A stretch of DNA of 64,000 bases from Frankia umida (lineage in GTDB: Bacteria; Actinomycetota; Actinomycetes; Frankiales; Frankiaceae). Positions 1 to 8,534 of this stretch are shown here, piece by piece (within the stretch, counting starts at the first letter, position 1; the number at the start of each line of letters is the position of its first letter). Location of the stretch: assembly GCF_023242945.1 (NCBI RefSeq), contig NZ_JALKFT010000016.1, positions 68,298 to 132,297 of the forward strand. Reading direction: 5' to 3'. The notes under the pieces were generated by a model that saw nothing but the letters and a program-made list of their open reading frames with translations, ran no database searches and was not told the DNA's origin. The position numbers and the translations under genes are program-made.

Positions 1-1
1 G

Positions 2-52
2 GGCGGGGTGATGATGCGCGATGTGCGGTACCAGCGGAAGCTCACATCCTGA
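2..52 (+). CDS. GNAT acetyltransferase, C-terminal end only (runs in from the left edge)
   Basis: Sixteen in-frame codons before a TGA read GGVMMRDVRYQRKLTS. The complete GNAT protein at 24830-25375 (minus strand) ends GGITVRDLRYQRTLTG, which matches at 10 of 16 positions with the RYQR core intact. The simplest reading is the last residues of a second, paralogous N-acetyltransferase whose body lies outside the window. Nothing can be said about substrate. The similarity is visible directly; the family assignment is borrowed from the complete paralogue. Confidence 0.55.
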   Translation, partial: GGVMMRDVRYQRKLTS

Positions 53-183
53 ACGTCAGGGAGAGGGGTGCTCGAAGGCTGGCAGCAGCAGACCCCTGCG
101 GTAGAAAATGCTGGTGACGGCGTCAATATCGGGGCGGGTTTCTTCGGGGCTCGCGTTGGCCCTTTCTCGTGGCCCGCGCGACG

Positions 184-690
184 GCTGTCGCGAACGATCT
201 CCTGCCGGCCGGCTATGAGGTGATGGAGACGGCTCGGCTGGGCGTCCGTGGTGGCCGGTGCGAACACGGCCTGGACGGCGGTACGGATCGCGGCGGTGTC
301 GGTGTCACCGACCGCGCCGGGCCAGGTGCCCACCCGCAGTCCGGTGGCGAGGGCATGGACCTCCGTCCAGTCGAGCGGGACGGTGTCCTCGACGAGGAGG
401 GCGAGCGTCGGGCCGTGCGGACCGGCCTGCCAGTAGAGGGCGCCGCGGTAGTGGCGGCCGGTCTCGCCGCCGGGCGCCGCCGAAGGGGCCGGGGTGGTGC
501 CGTCACCGACCCGCAGGGCGGGCGGGCCCGCGACGCAGGGCTGGTTGTTGACCCAGCCGGCTGGGCCGGTGGGTATGGCCGCCCCGTGAAAGGGCTGGGG
601 CAGCGGGAAGCCGTGGCTGTCGAGTATGCGCCTGACTCCCGAGTTCGCGGGGCCTCCTCGGGCGGAGCCGGGTACGCGACGACGCGCCGC
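184..690 (-). pseudogene. Coding-like fragment without a start codon, product unknown
   Basis: The minus strand from about 690 downwards reads as an open frame with strong G/C third-position bias, including RHYRGALYWQAGPHGP and VEDTVPLDWTEVHALATGL. A TGA closes the frame just upstream (near 691-693), and no ATG, GTG or TTG lies between that stop and the conserved-looking part. On the other side the frame stays open to the window edge, becoming less gene-like below about 180 and lying antisense to the GNAT tail at 2-52. It looks like the remains of a gene that lost its start and its end. I do not recognise the family. Codon bias supports former coding use; decay is inference. Confidence 0.4.
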
Positions 691-798
691 TCACGCCCGG
701 AGGGAACGGGGGGCGTCTCCCCGCGCGGCGAGGCGGGACCGGACCCTGCAGGCCTCCGGCGGTGACCTGGCTGGCTCCAGCGCGGTTACACGGGACCC

Positions 799-1260
799 TC
801 AGGTGTAGGCGCGCAGGATCTGGCCGCTCTGGTCACCCTCGACGCTTTCGAGGTAGGCGCCGGTGAGACGGGCCATCGGCACCGGGGAAAGACCGGGAAA
901 CCGGTCGCCGAACGTGTCGACCGAATCCTCGGCGAGGCCAGGGCTGACGGCATTGATCCGCAGCCCGCGGCGCAATTCCAGACTGGCGGACAGCACGAAC
1001 CCGTGCAGGGCCGCGCTGGCCACACCGCCGCCCGTCACGCCACGGGCCGGATGGTCGGCGAAGACGCCGGAGGTCAGCGTGAACGAGCCGCCGTCGCGCA
1101 GGTGACGCTGCCCGAGCAGAACCAGGTTGACCTGCCCGAAGAACTTGCCCCGCAGGGTGTCGAGCAGGTCCTGCTCGGTCAGGCTCTGGAAGTCGTCGAG
1201 GGCACCGGAGACGGCCACGCACACCACGGCGTCCACCGGCCCGGTCGTCGCGTACATCAC
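799..1260 (-). pseudogene. Short-chain dehydrogenase/reductase lacking its N-terminal nucleotide-binding region
   Basis: The 153 residues match the C-terminal two thirds of a roughly 200-residue SDR: GPVDAVVC, then GKFFGQVNLVLLG, then GGSFTLTSG with the Ser region, then ELRRGLRINAVSPG, the usual SDR post-catalytic segment. The N-terminal TGxxxGxG dinucleotide-binding loop is absent. Only about 60 bases separate the first Met from the end of the upstream gene, too few to encode it. A Tyr-xxx-Lys pair is not evident either. I read this as a 5'-truncated, probably non-functional gene; a regulatory role for the remaining protein cannot be excluded. Confidence 0.6.
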
Positions 1261-1319
1261 CGAGGTCCGAAGACTCCCGAGTCGGTTTCGCCGGGCTTCG
1301 TCCTGCCGCCGTGGCGGTG

Positions 1320-2087
1320 CTACTGGCGGGCGAGCCTGGCCGCGACCTGACTGACGATGGCCTGCTCACGTCCCGGCTCAGGTGTGCCGTCCACCTGACC
1401 GAAAAACAGGGTGGCGATCACACGACCGGACACGACGAAGACGACATCGACGGTGGCGGGAACGCGCACCGCGTTGATGGTGAGCTCAAAGGCCATCCGT
1501 ATGCCGGCTGTCGCGCCGGTCAGGGCAGGCGCCGCCTGCACCGACTGCACCGTTGTGGTGGCACCACTGCCGGCGCCCTTCGTCATGGCCTGCGCCAGCA
1601 CCGGCGCGAGGATCCGACCGAAACACCGGGTGGCCTGGGGACGGGTGAGGATCGCCGCGTACGACCGCACCTGCGCGGGCGGGCGGATCTCCGCAGCGGA
1701 GTTGATCACGGTTGTCGAGTCGGCCGTCCGGAAGACCGGGCTTTCGGCCCGGTCCGTCGCGGGTGAGGTGAGCTGCGCGACGGGGACGCCGAGGCAGGCC
1801 GCAAGCTGCGCGTCGGCCTCGGGCGAGTCCGGTGCGTTCTCGCCCGCGCCGCTGGTGTCCACGACCAGACCGCTGGTCGCCGGCCCGGCGGCGACCAGAT
1901 AGTCCGCCGCGTGCAGGACGGGTGCGGCCCTGGTGGCGGTCGCGACCGGCGACCCCGACGCGAGACGACGGTTGACCAGGGTCTTCGCCGGATCACCGCA
2001 TCCCGCCAGAACACCCGCCGCCATGCCCACGAGGACCAGAACAGACAGATACTGACTCCGCGACCTGCCCGACCGCTGACCCATCAT
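1320..2087 (-). CDS. Putative secreted lipoprotein, function unknown
   Basis: About 255 residues. The start at 2087 is chosen because GGGAG sits five bases upstream; longer in-frame starts lack this. The N-terminus has basic residues (GQRSGRSRSQ), a hydrophobic core (YLSVLVLVGMAAGV) and a lipobox LAGC, so it should be cleaved and lipidated outside the membrane. The mature part is Ala/Thr-rich, has two scattered cysteines (ACLG, TRCFG) and ends in a beta-rich segment (ATVDVVFVVSGRVIATLFFG), resembling small actinobacterial sensor or binding lipoproteins. No enzymatic motif was recognised. It lies downstream of the TIR-NB-ARC-TPR gene on the same strand, with a 183-base gap. Confidence 0.8.
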   Translation of the reverse strand: MMGQRSGRSRSQYLSVLVLVGMAAGVLAGCGDPAKTLVNRRLASGSPVATATRAAPVLHAADYLVAAGPATSGLVVDTSGAGENAPDSPEADAQLAACLGVPVAQLTSPATDRAESPVFRTADSTTVINSAAEIRPPAQVRSYAAILTRPQATRCFGRILAPVLAQAMTKGAGSGATTTVQSVQAAPALTGATAGIRMAFELTINAVRVPATVDVVFVVSGRVIATLFFGQVDGTPEPGREQAIVSQVAARLARQ

Positions 2088-2270
2088 GTGCTCCCGCCCT
2101 GTCAAAGCGGACGCAGCGACCATGGCGATCGCGCACCGTCCCCCATCGGATGCTCCCAGTATTCGCTATCTGCCACCGCTTCACCACATGTTGGCGTTGT
2201 TACGCCAGGTTGTCGGGCCCCGTGTCCTCCGAGGACAGCGTCGTCGAGACGCCGGTGGGACGTGAACCGC

Positions 2271-5024
2271 TCATACCCGTGGCAGCCGGCGGGCCTCGTC
2301 GGCTTCGGGGGCCTCGAGTGCGGCGTAGAGGTCGTGGGCCGACTGCCAGTGTTCGTGGGCGGTGTCGCGGTCGCCGAGATCGTCAAGGGTACGGCCGAGG
2401 CCGGCGTGGGAGCGGGCCTGTTCGTAGCTGTCCTGGGTGGCGAACGTCAGGGTGAGCGCGCGGGCGTGGTGGCGACGGGCCGGCTCGGGATGGCCGGTGG
2501 CATGGAGATGTTCCGCCAGTCCGTTGTGCGCGCGGGCCTGCCCGTTACGGTCCCCGATCTCCTCGTAGAGGGCGAGGGCCTGCCGGTGGTGACGTGCGGC
2601 ATCGTGAGGGAGGCCCTGCGCGTGCAGAACGAGGCCGAGGTTGGTCAGGGCGTCCGCCTCGCCGTTGCGGTCGGCCAGGGCCAGGTAGAGCGCGAGGGCC
2701 CGCCGATGATGATCGGCCGCGAGGTCGTGTCTGCCCTGGTGGCAGTAGACGTTACCGAGGTTGCCCAGCGCGTGGGCCTGTCCCCGGGTGTCGTCGACCA
2801 GCCGGTAGAGCTCGAGTGCCCGTTGCTGGTGGTCAACAGCCTGCGTGTACTGGCCCTGCCGCCAGTGGACATGGCCGATGTTGGCGAGGGCGCGAGCCTG
2901 GCCGCGCTGGTCGCCGCTCTGCTGGCACAGTGTCCAGGCCCGCTGGTTGTGGGTGAGGGCCTGGTCGTAGCGGCCCTGTCGCCAGTAGATGATGCCCAGG
3001 GCGGTGAGCGCCCGGCTCTCACCGTGTTCGTCGCCGATCTCCTGGAAGAGGGTGAGGGCCGTGCGGGCGTTGTCGGCGGCGTGCCCGTACCGGCCCTGAT
3101 GCCGGTGGATTCCTGCCAGGCTGGTCAGGACATGTGCGTGCTGGGTGTGGTCGCCGAGGGTCCGGGCGGTGTCGCAGGCGTCGGTGTAGAGGGCGACGGC
3201 CTCGGCCAGGTGGGCGCCGAGGTCGAGGTAACGGAACAGGATCGCCGCCAGATCCAGGGCATGGCGCCCGCCGTGCTGGTTGGCCTGCGCTGCGACGCGC
3301 ACCAGGTTGGCGCGTTCGAGATCAAGCCAGCGCCGCGCGCCCTGTCGATCACCGCTCCACCGAGGCGGCGCGTCAGGGGGCCGCACCGACGGCAGATGAT
3401 CTACCTCTGTGGGGAACAGCAGACGGACGGCTGCGGCGGCGGCGGACACGTAGTGGTCGAACAGGACGCCCACCGACTGCAGGCGCAGCGCCTCGGAGTC
3501 CTCGTCGTGGGCGCGTTCACGCGCGAAGGCCCGAACAAGATCGTGGAAGCGGTAGCGGTCCGGTCCGGCTTCGACGAGAAGGTGAACGTCCAGGAGATGC
3601 TCGCACGCCCGTTCCGCCTGAGCTGGTGTGACGCCGGCGAGCGCGGCCGCCGCGTGCGTGTCCATCTCCGCCCCGGGATGAAGTCCAAGACGGCGCAGTA
3701 TCCGCCGGGACTCGCCGGTGAGGTCACGGTAGGACACGGCGAAGGCGGCGGCGACACCGCGCTCGCTGTCGTGCAGTGCGGCGAGCCGGTCATGCTGGTT
3801 GGCCAACCGGTCAGCCAGATCCGCGACCGACCAGGTCGGTCGGGCCTGCAGCCGTGCCGCCGCGATCCGTAGTGCCAGCGGGAGCCTCCCGCACAGGTCG
3901 ACCAGGCGTGTCGTGGCGTCGTCGTCGCCGGCCAGCCGGGCGGCGCCCACCACCGCGGTGAGCATGTCGCGGGCCACCTCCAGAGACGGGACGTCGAGAT
4001 ACCAGGCGTGTGCCTCGTCCAACGCGGCGAGGCGGCGGCGACTGGTGACGATCACCAGGCATCCGGCTGTCGCCGGCAGCAGCGCAAGGACCTGGTCGGT
4101 GGACCGCGCGTTGTCGAGAACGACCAGGGTCCGTGTGCCGGCCAGACGGCCTCGGTACAGGGCGGCCCGGGCCTCCGGTGTGGGCGGTATCTGCTCACCG
4201 GGAACGCCCAGCCGACGCAGGAGTTCACCCAGCGCGGTCACGGGTTCGGTCGGGTCGACCGACGGTGTCGCTCCGTGCAGGTCCAGGAACAGGCTTCCGT
4301 CGGGGAACCGGTCAGCGAGCTCGTGCGCCGTGTGCAGGGCGAGCGTCGTCTTGCCGACCCCCGCCATTCCGTGCACGGACAGGATCACCGATGCGCCGGT
4401 CACCGCCGCATGGCTGTCCTGCCGGCAGGCCATGTCGGCGAGGGACACCAGCTCGGTGATCTCCTGCTGGCGTCCGGTGAAGAACCGTGTGCGTGGGGGC
4501 AGGTCCCGCGGCGGCGTGACAACTCCCGGCTGGTGGATCCGCGGGCGGCCGTCCGGGACGGAACCCCCGGGAAACGGTGGTGCCGCGGTGGGCGCGGCGG
4601 AGCCCTGAAGGGTCGCGCCCATCCCGGACAGCAGTGCGGCCGCGGCCTCTTCCTCCTCGAGACCGACCAGGTCGATCGTCACCAGAGTGGCCAACAGTCC
4701 CGCCGGGGAACATGCGTCGACCTTCACCGGGACCAGCCGGACCGCATGGTCGGTTGGGGAGACGATGCTCTGCCACGGTAATGAAACCTCGCCTGAGGCC
4801 AGGTAACTCCCGCTCAGCACAAGCACCAGATGGTCTGCTTGCGCGAGGGACTCGTTCAGCCATCGCATGCGGTTCATGCCCGGTACGACATGCCACTCCT
4901 CCAGCAGTGGCTCGCATCCCCCCGCCTGCAGCGTCCACGCCAGCCATGCGGCCCACCGGCGGTCGGAGACCGCATGACTCACCAGTACCACCGGTGCATC
5001 CTGTGCCGACGTGCCCGTCCCCAT
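2271..5024 (-). CDS. TIR-NB-ARC-TPR STAND-family protein (NLR-like)
   Basis: 917 residues in three parts. Residues about 10-125 form a TIR-like domain (VVLVSHAVSDRRWAAWLAW; LVLVLSGSYLASGEVSLPW). Residues about 180-560 form an NB-ARC STAND ATPase with Walker A GMAGVGKTT (219-227), Walker B TLVVLDNA near 300, sensor VIVTSRR near 328, GRLPLALR near 380 and an MHD-like YRFHDLVRAFARE. The last 300 residues carry about eight TPRs of roughly 40 residues. Related STAND proteins sense a ligand through repeats, oligomerise and fire the N-terminal effector; an antiphage or signalling role is inference. Where TIR NADases keep a catalytic Glu before Trp (compare TQEW in the TIR gene at 26730), this protein has LPW, so NADase activity is doubtful. 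The start at 5024 gives a complete TIR beta strand. Confidence 0.9.
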   Translation of the reverse strand: MGTGTSAQDAPVVLVSHAVSDRRWAAWLAWTLQAGGCEPLLEEWHVVPGMNRMRWLNESLAQADHLVLVLSGSYLASGEVSLPWQSIVSPTDHAVRLVPVKVDACSPAGLLATLVTIDLVGLEEEEAAAALLSGMGATLQGSAAPTAAPPFPGGSVPDGRPRIHQPGVVTPPRDLPPRTRFFTGRQQEITELVSLADMACRQDSHAAVTGASVILSVHGMAGVGKTTLALHTAHELADRFPDGSLFLDLHGATPSVDPTEPVTALGELLRRLGVPGEQIPPTPEARAALYRGRLAGTRTLVVLDNARSTDQVLALLPATAGCLVIVTSRRRLAALDEAHAWYLDVPSLEVARDMLTAVVGAARLAGDDDATTRLVDLCGRLPLALRIAAARLQARPTWSVADLADRLANQHDRLAALHDSERGVAAAFAVSYRDLTGESRRILRRLGLHPGAEMDTHAAAALAGVTPAQAERACEHLLDVHLLVEAGPDRYRFHDLVRAFARERAHDEDSEALRLQSVGVLFDHYVSAAAAAVRLLFPTEVDHLPSVRPPDAPPRWSGDRQGARRWLDLERANLVRVAAQANQHGGRHALDLAAILFRYLDLGAHLAEAVALYTDACDTARTLGDHTQHAHVLTSLAGIHRHQGRYGHAADNARTALTLFQEIGDEHGESRALTALGIIYWRQGRYDQALTHNQRAWTLCQQSGDQRGQARALANIGHVHWRQGQYTQAVDHQQRALELYRLVDDTRGQAHALGNLGNVYCHQGRHDLAADHHRRALALYLALADRNGEADALTNLGLVLHAQGLPHDAARHHRQALALYEEIGDRNGQARAHNGLAEHLHATGHPEPARRHHARALTLTFATQDSYEQARSHAGLGRTLDDLGDRDTAHEHWQSAHDLYAALEAPEADEARRLPRV

Positions 5025-5711
5025 CGACCGAGTCTGACACTCGCGGTTAGCGCGAGGACGAACACCATCGTTTGCCGCCCTGTCCGGTCAGGTGTTCTTC
5101 CCGGATGGCTGAGGCAATGACGTTGGGCCCACCCGATTCTCGCGGGGGCGGACGAACCATAGGAGGATCACTCATCCGACGTCGTCCCCAGCGCAACAGC
5201 CGATCATGCGCTGTTTCGAGATGCGCGACGGTGGCGCCCCGGCGATCGCCCTCGACATCCTTCACCAGGAGTGGATCGACCACGCCCGCCCCGAGGTCAC
5301 CGGACCAGCCGGCGTGCGGTCGGCGGTCAAGCGCAGTCAGCCGTCTCCTCTGGCCGGTCCGCATCCAGGACTACCGCATGGCCGAAACGTGGACCTGTCG
5401 CGACGCCATGCCATGAGCCTGACCGACGAGTTCCGACGATCTCCCGCCTTCTGCGGGCACCCACCCGATTGCCCGCGGCTGCGTGGCGGCCAGCCGTGGG
5501 CGGCGACGCCTCAGGCCACTTATCGGAGCATGGAGCGCCGCGCTGCCACCACCCGGCCCGTTTCGTGATCAGGAACGCGGGTGAAGCGCCTTCAGTACCA
5601 GCGACTTCCCCGCTCCGGGTCGCCCACGGACCCCCACAGCCTGACGCGCGATAACCCTCCCTTCTCGCGCGTCAGCGGCGCGGCGACACGCGGGGCCGTT
5701 CCGTTTCGTTT
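5025..5711. other. Intergenic region with one doubtful decayed reading frame
   Basis: About 690 bases between the start of the STAND gene and the operators of the coiled-coil gene. A plus-strand frame beginning with ATG at 5206 opens with MRCFEMRDGGAPAIALDI and looks codon-biased for about 45 codons, then loses its bias. It may be the remains of a small gene, but no family was recognised and no good ribosome site precedes it. The rest holds nothing I can name. The stretch from about 5690 becomes markedly A/T-rich as it enters the promoter. Confidence 0.3.
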
Positions 5712-5735
5712 ACGTATCGTTCCGCAACGATACGT
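5712..5735 (+). promoter_or_regulatory. Palindromic operator 1 upstream of the coiled-coil gene
   Basis: ACGTATCGTT and AACGATACGT form a perfect 10-bp inverted repeat around CCGC. The right arm overlaps a possible -35 box TTGTTA (5735-5740). The half-site core GTATC/GATAC recurs in the next palindrome, giving four half-sites in about 50 bases. A homodimeric repressor, quite possibly the adjacent gene product itself, is the natural reading. Confidence 0.65.
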
Positions 5736-5765
5736 TGTTATGTATCACCCTACGAGCCGATACAT
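5735..5765 (+). promoter_or_regulatory. Promoter with palindromic operator 2 for the coiled-coil gene
   Basis: A candidate promoter TTGTTA (5735-5740), 18 bp, GATACA (5759-5764) precedes the ATG at 5816. Its spacer and -10 box lie inside a second inverted repeat, ATGTATC (5740-5746) and GATACAT (5759-5765), separated by 12 bp. Protein bound here would block RNA polymerase directly. The repeats are seen in the sequence; the promoter assignment is inference. Confidence 0.5.
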
Positions 5766-5815
5766 AATGACGTTTGGTAGGGTGGGGGGCGTCGGATGAA
5801 GGAAGGGGACGTGGG

Positions 5816-7270
5816 ATGAGTCGGGTACCCAGAACGCCGCGCCAACGTGAGGAACCGTCGGAGTCGGAGCCGGACGGGCCGTGGGAACCGGGCGGGCCGT
5901 TCCGTCCACCGACGCCCCGTCCCGCCGTCGAACCTCCGCCCGTCGAACCTCCGCCCGGCACACCCCCCGCGGTCACACCGCCGCGCGACCAGGCCGACAG
6001 CCCTGCCGGCGGTGCGTCCCTCGACGCAGCGCCCGGCGACCGGGTGGGTTCCGTCACGGGAGCCGAAACCGACCCCCCAGCGGCGGCACCGGCCGCGACG
6101 GTGCGGTGCGGATTCCCCGGCTGCACCCGTCCCCCCGCCCCGGCGGACGGGCCGGGGCGTCCCCCGGCCTACTGCGACGATCCGGCGCACACCCGGCTTT
6201 CGGCCTACCGCCGCCGCCGCGACCTCGCCGCCCGTCCCGCCGCCGCCGGGACGCATCCCACCCGGCTTTCCGGCGGTGACCACGGCGACCCCGCCGTCGG
6301 CGCCGCCCGCACCCTGGTCGCGGGTCGGGCCCGTGCCGAGGACCTCGCCGCCCGGATGCAGACCCTCGCCACCGACCTCGCCACCGCCCTGGACGCCTTC
6401 GCCCGGCAGATGTCCGCCCTCGGGGACGTCGCCGCCGCCGAGGCCCAGGTCGAGGCCGCCGAGGCGGAGGCCGCGGAACGGGTCGCCGAGGCCGTCGCCC
6501 GCGCCGTGCGCGCCGACCAGACCGCCCGCGCCGCAACGACCGCCCGCGCCGACGCCGACGCGGTGGCCGCCGACGCCGTGAGCGCCCTCGAGGACGCCGA
6601 ACACCGCCTGGCCACCGCCGCCGGCCAGGTCGCCGCCGCGGAAGCCGCCGCCCACACCGCCCGCGCCGACGCCGACGTGGCCATCGCCGCCGCCATCGAG
6701 CAGGCCCGCGCCGACACCGAGGCCGCCCGCGCCGACGCCGACACCCGCATCACCCGCGCCCACGCCGACGCCGACGCCCGGGTCGCCGACGCCGTCGCCG
6801 CCCGTGACCAGGCCGCGGCCGAGCTCACCCAGCTGCGCCGCGACGCCGACCGCGACGCCCGCGCCACCGCCGAGCTACGCGCCGAACGCGACGCGCTGCG
6901 CGAGGACGTCCGCACCGAACGCGCCGAGGCGCTGCGGGGACGTCAGGCCGCCGACGCCGAGGCCGCCCGTGCCCGCGCCGACGCCGACGCCGCCCTGCAG
7001 CGCCACCGCGAGCAGGCCGCCACCGACCTGGACCGCGCCACCACCACCGCCGCCGCCGACCTCGCCCGTCTGCGCGCCGAGTACGAGGCCCGCCTGGACG
7101 CCGAACGCCAGGCCACCGCCGAACGCCTCACCGTGCTCGCCGACGCCCGCGCCGAGGCCCGTCTGCGCGCCGAACGCGCCGAACGCCAGACCGACGACCT
7201 CACCGCCGAACTACGCACCCTGCGCGCCACGACCACCAGCCCGGTTTCGCGCTCCTCCGCAGATGACTGA
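5816..7270 (+). CDS. Long alanine-rich coiled-coil protein with an N-terminal Cys/His motif (KfrA-like in outline)
   Basis: 484 residues. ATG 5816 is preferred over an upstream TTG (5774) because GGAAGGGGA lies just ahead of it. After a Pro-rich leader there is a possible zinc site, CGFPGCTRPP then AYCDDPAHTR, followed by RRRR. From about residue 170 to the end the protein is Ala/Glu/Arg/Asp with heptad periodicity (ARADADADTRI-type repeats), so a very long coiled coil is expected. Plasmid KfrA proteins combine a small DNA-binding head with a long Ala-rich coiled coil and repress their own promoter; the two palindromes upstream fit that idea. The family assignment is analogy only. It could also be a structural or partition-like protein. 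Confidence 0.7.
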   Translation: MSRVPRTPRQREEPSESEPDGPWEPGGPFRPPTPRPAVEPPPVEPPPGTPPAVTPPRDQADSPAGGASLDAAPGDRVGSVTGAETDPPAAAPAATVRCGFPGCTRPPAPADGPGRPPAYCDDPAHTRLSAYRRRRDLAARPAAAGTHPTRLSGGDHGDPAVGAARTLVAGRARAEDLAARMQTLATDLATALDAFARQMSALGDVAAAEAQVEAAEAEAAERVAEAVARAVRADQTARAATTARADADAVAADAVSALEDAEHRLATAAGQVAAAEAAAHTARADADVAIAAAIEQARADTEAARADADTRITRAHADADARVADAVAARDQAAAELTQLRRDADRDARATAELRAERDALREDVRTERAEALRGRQAADAEAARARADADAALQRHREQAATDLDRATTTAAADLARLRAEYEARLDAERQATAERLTVLADARAEARLRAERAERQTDDLTAELRTLRATTTSPVSRSSADD

Positions 7271-7306
7271 CCCTTGACGAAGGGTGCGGACGCTCAGCCG
7301 CCGCAC
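7271..7306 (+). terminator. Hairpin pair just after the coiled-coil gene
   Basis: Directly after the stop codon CCCTT-gacg-AAGGG can pair (7271-7284), followed by GTGCGG (7284-7289) and CCGCAC (7301-7306). Neither stem is long and no T-run follows, as is usual for high-GC actinomycetes. A transcription end here is plausible but modestly supported. Confidence 0.35.
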
Positions 7307-7611
7307 TGAGTGCGCATGTCCGAACTCGTGTGCATGGCTGATCGATGTCCGCGAAGGTCCTCGGCTGCCGGTCCTCGGTCCTGGTTGTCAGCCAGGTCCA
7401 GAGCGCCCGGTACCTGCCCGCCCGCTGGGGCGCGTCGGGCCCGGTGTCCCCGGCTGGCCATGTCCGGCCTTAGATGAGTCCACCGATCGGCCGCCCACCG
7501 CGCCCCGTCCGGCCAGCCGGGCGGTGGGCCGGGGATCTCGCCGCCGTCGAGTTCGGTGGCGTCCGGTACCTGAAGCTGCTCACGCCATCGGTCCAGGTCT
7601 GCGGTGCTCAT
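7294..7611 (-). CDS. Small hypothetical protein or gene fragment
   Basis: The minus strand encodes MSTADLDRWREQLQVPDATE, continuing through ELDGGEIPGPPPGWPDGARW with good codon bias for about 47 residues from ATG 7611. The remaining 58 codons to the stop look random and may lie beyond a lost natural stop or frameshift. No ribosome-binding site is convincing. I see no known domain. It may be a short conserved hypothetical with a degraded 3' end. Apart from this frame, 7307-7906 shows nothing recognisable. Confidence 0.35.
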   Translation of the reverse strand: MSTADLDRWREQLQVPDATELDGGEIPGPPPGWPDGARWAADRWTHLRPDMASRGHRARRAPAGGQVPGALDLADNQDRGPAAEDLRGHRSAMHTSSDMRTQCGG

Positions 7612-7906
7612 CGGGACCGCGGTGACCGCGGCCCTGGTACCACCGCTAGGCGGCGGTACGGGTGGTCATGGCAGCGCAGCAGCACATGCGTTCACCGTAG
7701 CCGACCGAGCCGCCCTGACCGTTCAATCCTGCGCGGTTCCTCTCGCCTGCCGGTGGTGGGCCATGAGTCCCATCGGGGTGGTCGCGGGGCGGCGGCGACC
7801 TACCATGGGGCGTCACCGAACGGGATCCCTACCGGGAGGGACGCCACCAGGCGCGTCCGGGTCTGCGGGCGCCGGCCGACTGTCGCGACGAAGGGTGAAC
7901 GACGAC

Positions 7907-8350
7907 GTGACCAGCTTCGAGGATGCCGCCCAGCTTGGCCGGGCGGAAAGCGGCCTGGCCGTGATCTCGACGCAGCGACCGGACGGCGGTGTGCAGGCGT
8001 CCGTCGTCAACGTGGCCTTCATGGCGCATCCGTTGGACGAGTCCGTGCCGCGGGTGGTGGCGTTCGTGACCTACGGGGCGGTCAAGCTCGCGCATCTGCG
8101 GGCCCGGCCGGCGGCGAGCGCGACGGTGCGTTCGGGCTGGCGGTGGGCGACGGTGGAGGGCACCGCCCAGCTCGTCGGCCCGGACGACACCTGGCCCGGG
8201 GTGGACGCCGAACGGCTGCGGCTGCTGCTACGGGAGATCTTCCTGGCCGCCGGTGGCACCCACGACGACTGGCCCACCTACGACCGGACGATGCTCGAGC
8301 AGCGCCGCACCGCGGTGTTCCTCACCCCCACCCGCGTCTACGGCCCCTGA
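7907..8350 (+). CDS. PPOX-class (pyridoxamine-phosphate-oxidase fold) F420/flavin-dependent protein
   Basis: 147 residues from GTG 7907, preceded by GAAGGG about 11 bases upstream; GTG 7895 (VNDDVTS) is a possible alternative. The protein has the split-barrel layout of the actinobacterial Rv1155-like PPOX group: LAVISTQRPDGGVQASVVN (strands 1-2), VVAFVTYGAVKLAHLRARP (cofactor-phosphate loop region) and SATVRSGWRWATVEGTAQL. Members bind FMN or coenzyme F420 and reduce or oxidise small substrates; the substrate here is unknown. It precedes the DUF574 methyltransferase on the same strand, separated by 184 bases containing tandem repeats, so they may not be cotranscribed. Confidence 0.8.
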   Translation: MTSFEDAAQLGRAESGLAVISTQRPDGGVQASVVNVAFMAHPLDESVPRVVAFVTYGAVKLAHLRARPAASATVRSGWRWATVEGTAQLVGPDDTWPGVDAERLRLLLREIFLAAGGTHDDWPTYDRTMLEQRRTAVFLTPTRVYGP

Positions 8351-8354
8351 CCGT

Positions 8355-8402
8355 CCGACCCGAACACCCCCCGACCCGAACACCCCCCGACCCGGACACG
8401 CC
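8355..8402. repeat. Three tandem 16-bp repeats
   Basis: CCGACCCGAACACCCC occurs at 8355-8370 and 8371-8386, with a diverged third copy CCGACCCGGACACGCC at 8387-8402, immediately after the PPOX stop codon. It may be slippage-prone filler or part of the untranslated region between the two genes. No pairing stem is evident. Confidence 0.75.
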
Positions 8403-8534
8403 CGGCCCGGCCTCGCACCGACGCCGACCTGTCGCCCAGCGTCCACCACCGGCCCAGTACGTTTTCCTCCCAGGGGAAGGTTCCGCCGCACCGGCGGACT
8501 TCCAGGTGATCATCGGGCTGGGGGTGGCGCGACC

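Noticed and set aside
1911..3872. A 653-codon plus-strand frame opposite the STAND gene
   Set aside because: Its product is low in recognisable motifs and its codon pattern is the mirror of the real minus-strand gene, which has Walker and TPR motifs.
5206..5568. A 120-codon protein starting MRCFEMRDGG
   Set aside because: Only the first 45 codons look biased and there is no ribosome site, so it is recorded as a doubtful remnant rather than a gene.
8355..8402. Tandem repeats as a small CRISPR array
   Set aside because: The units are directly joined with no spacers, and no cas gene is present in the window.
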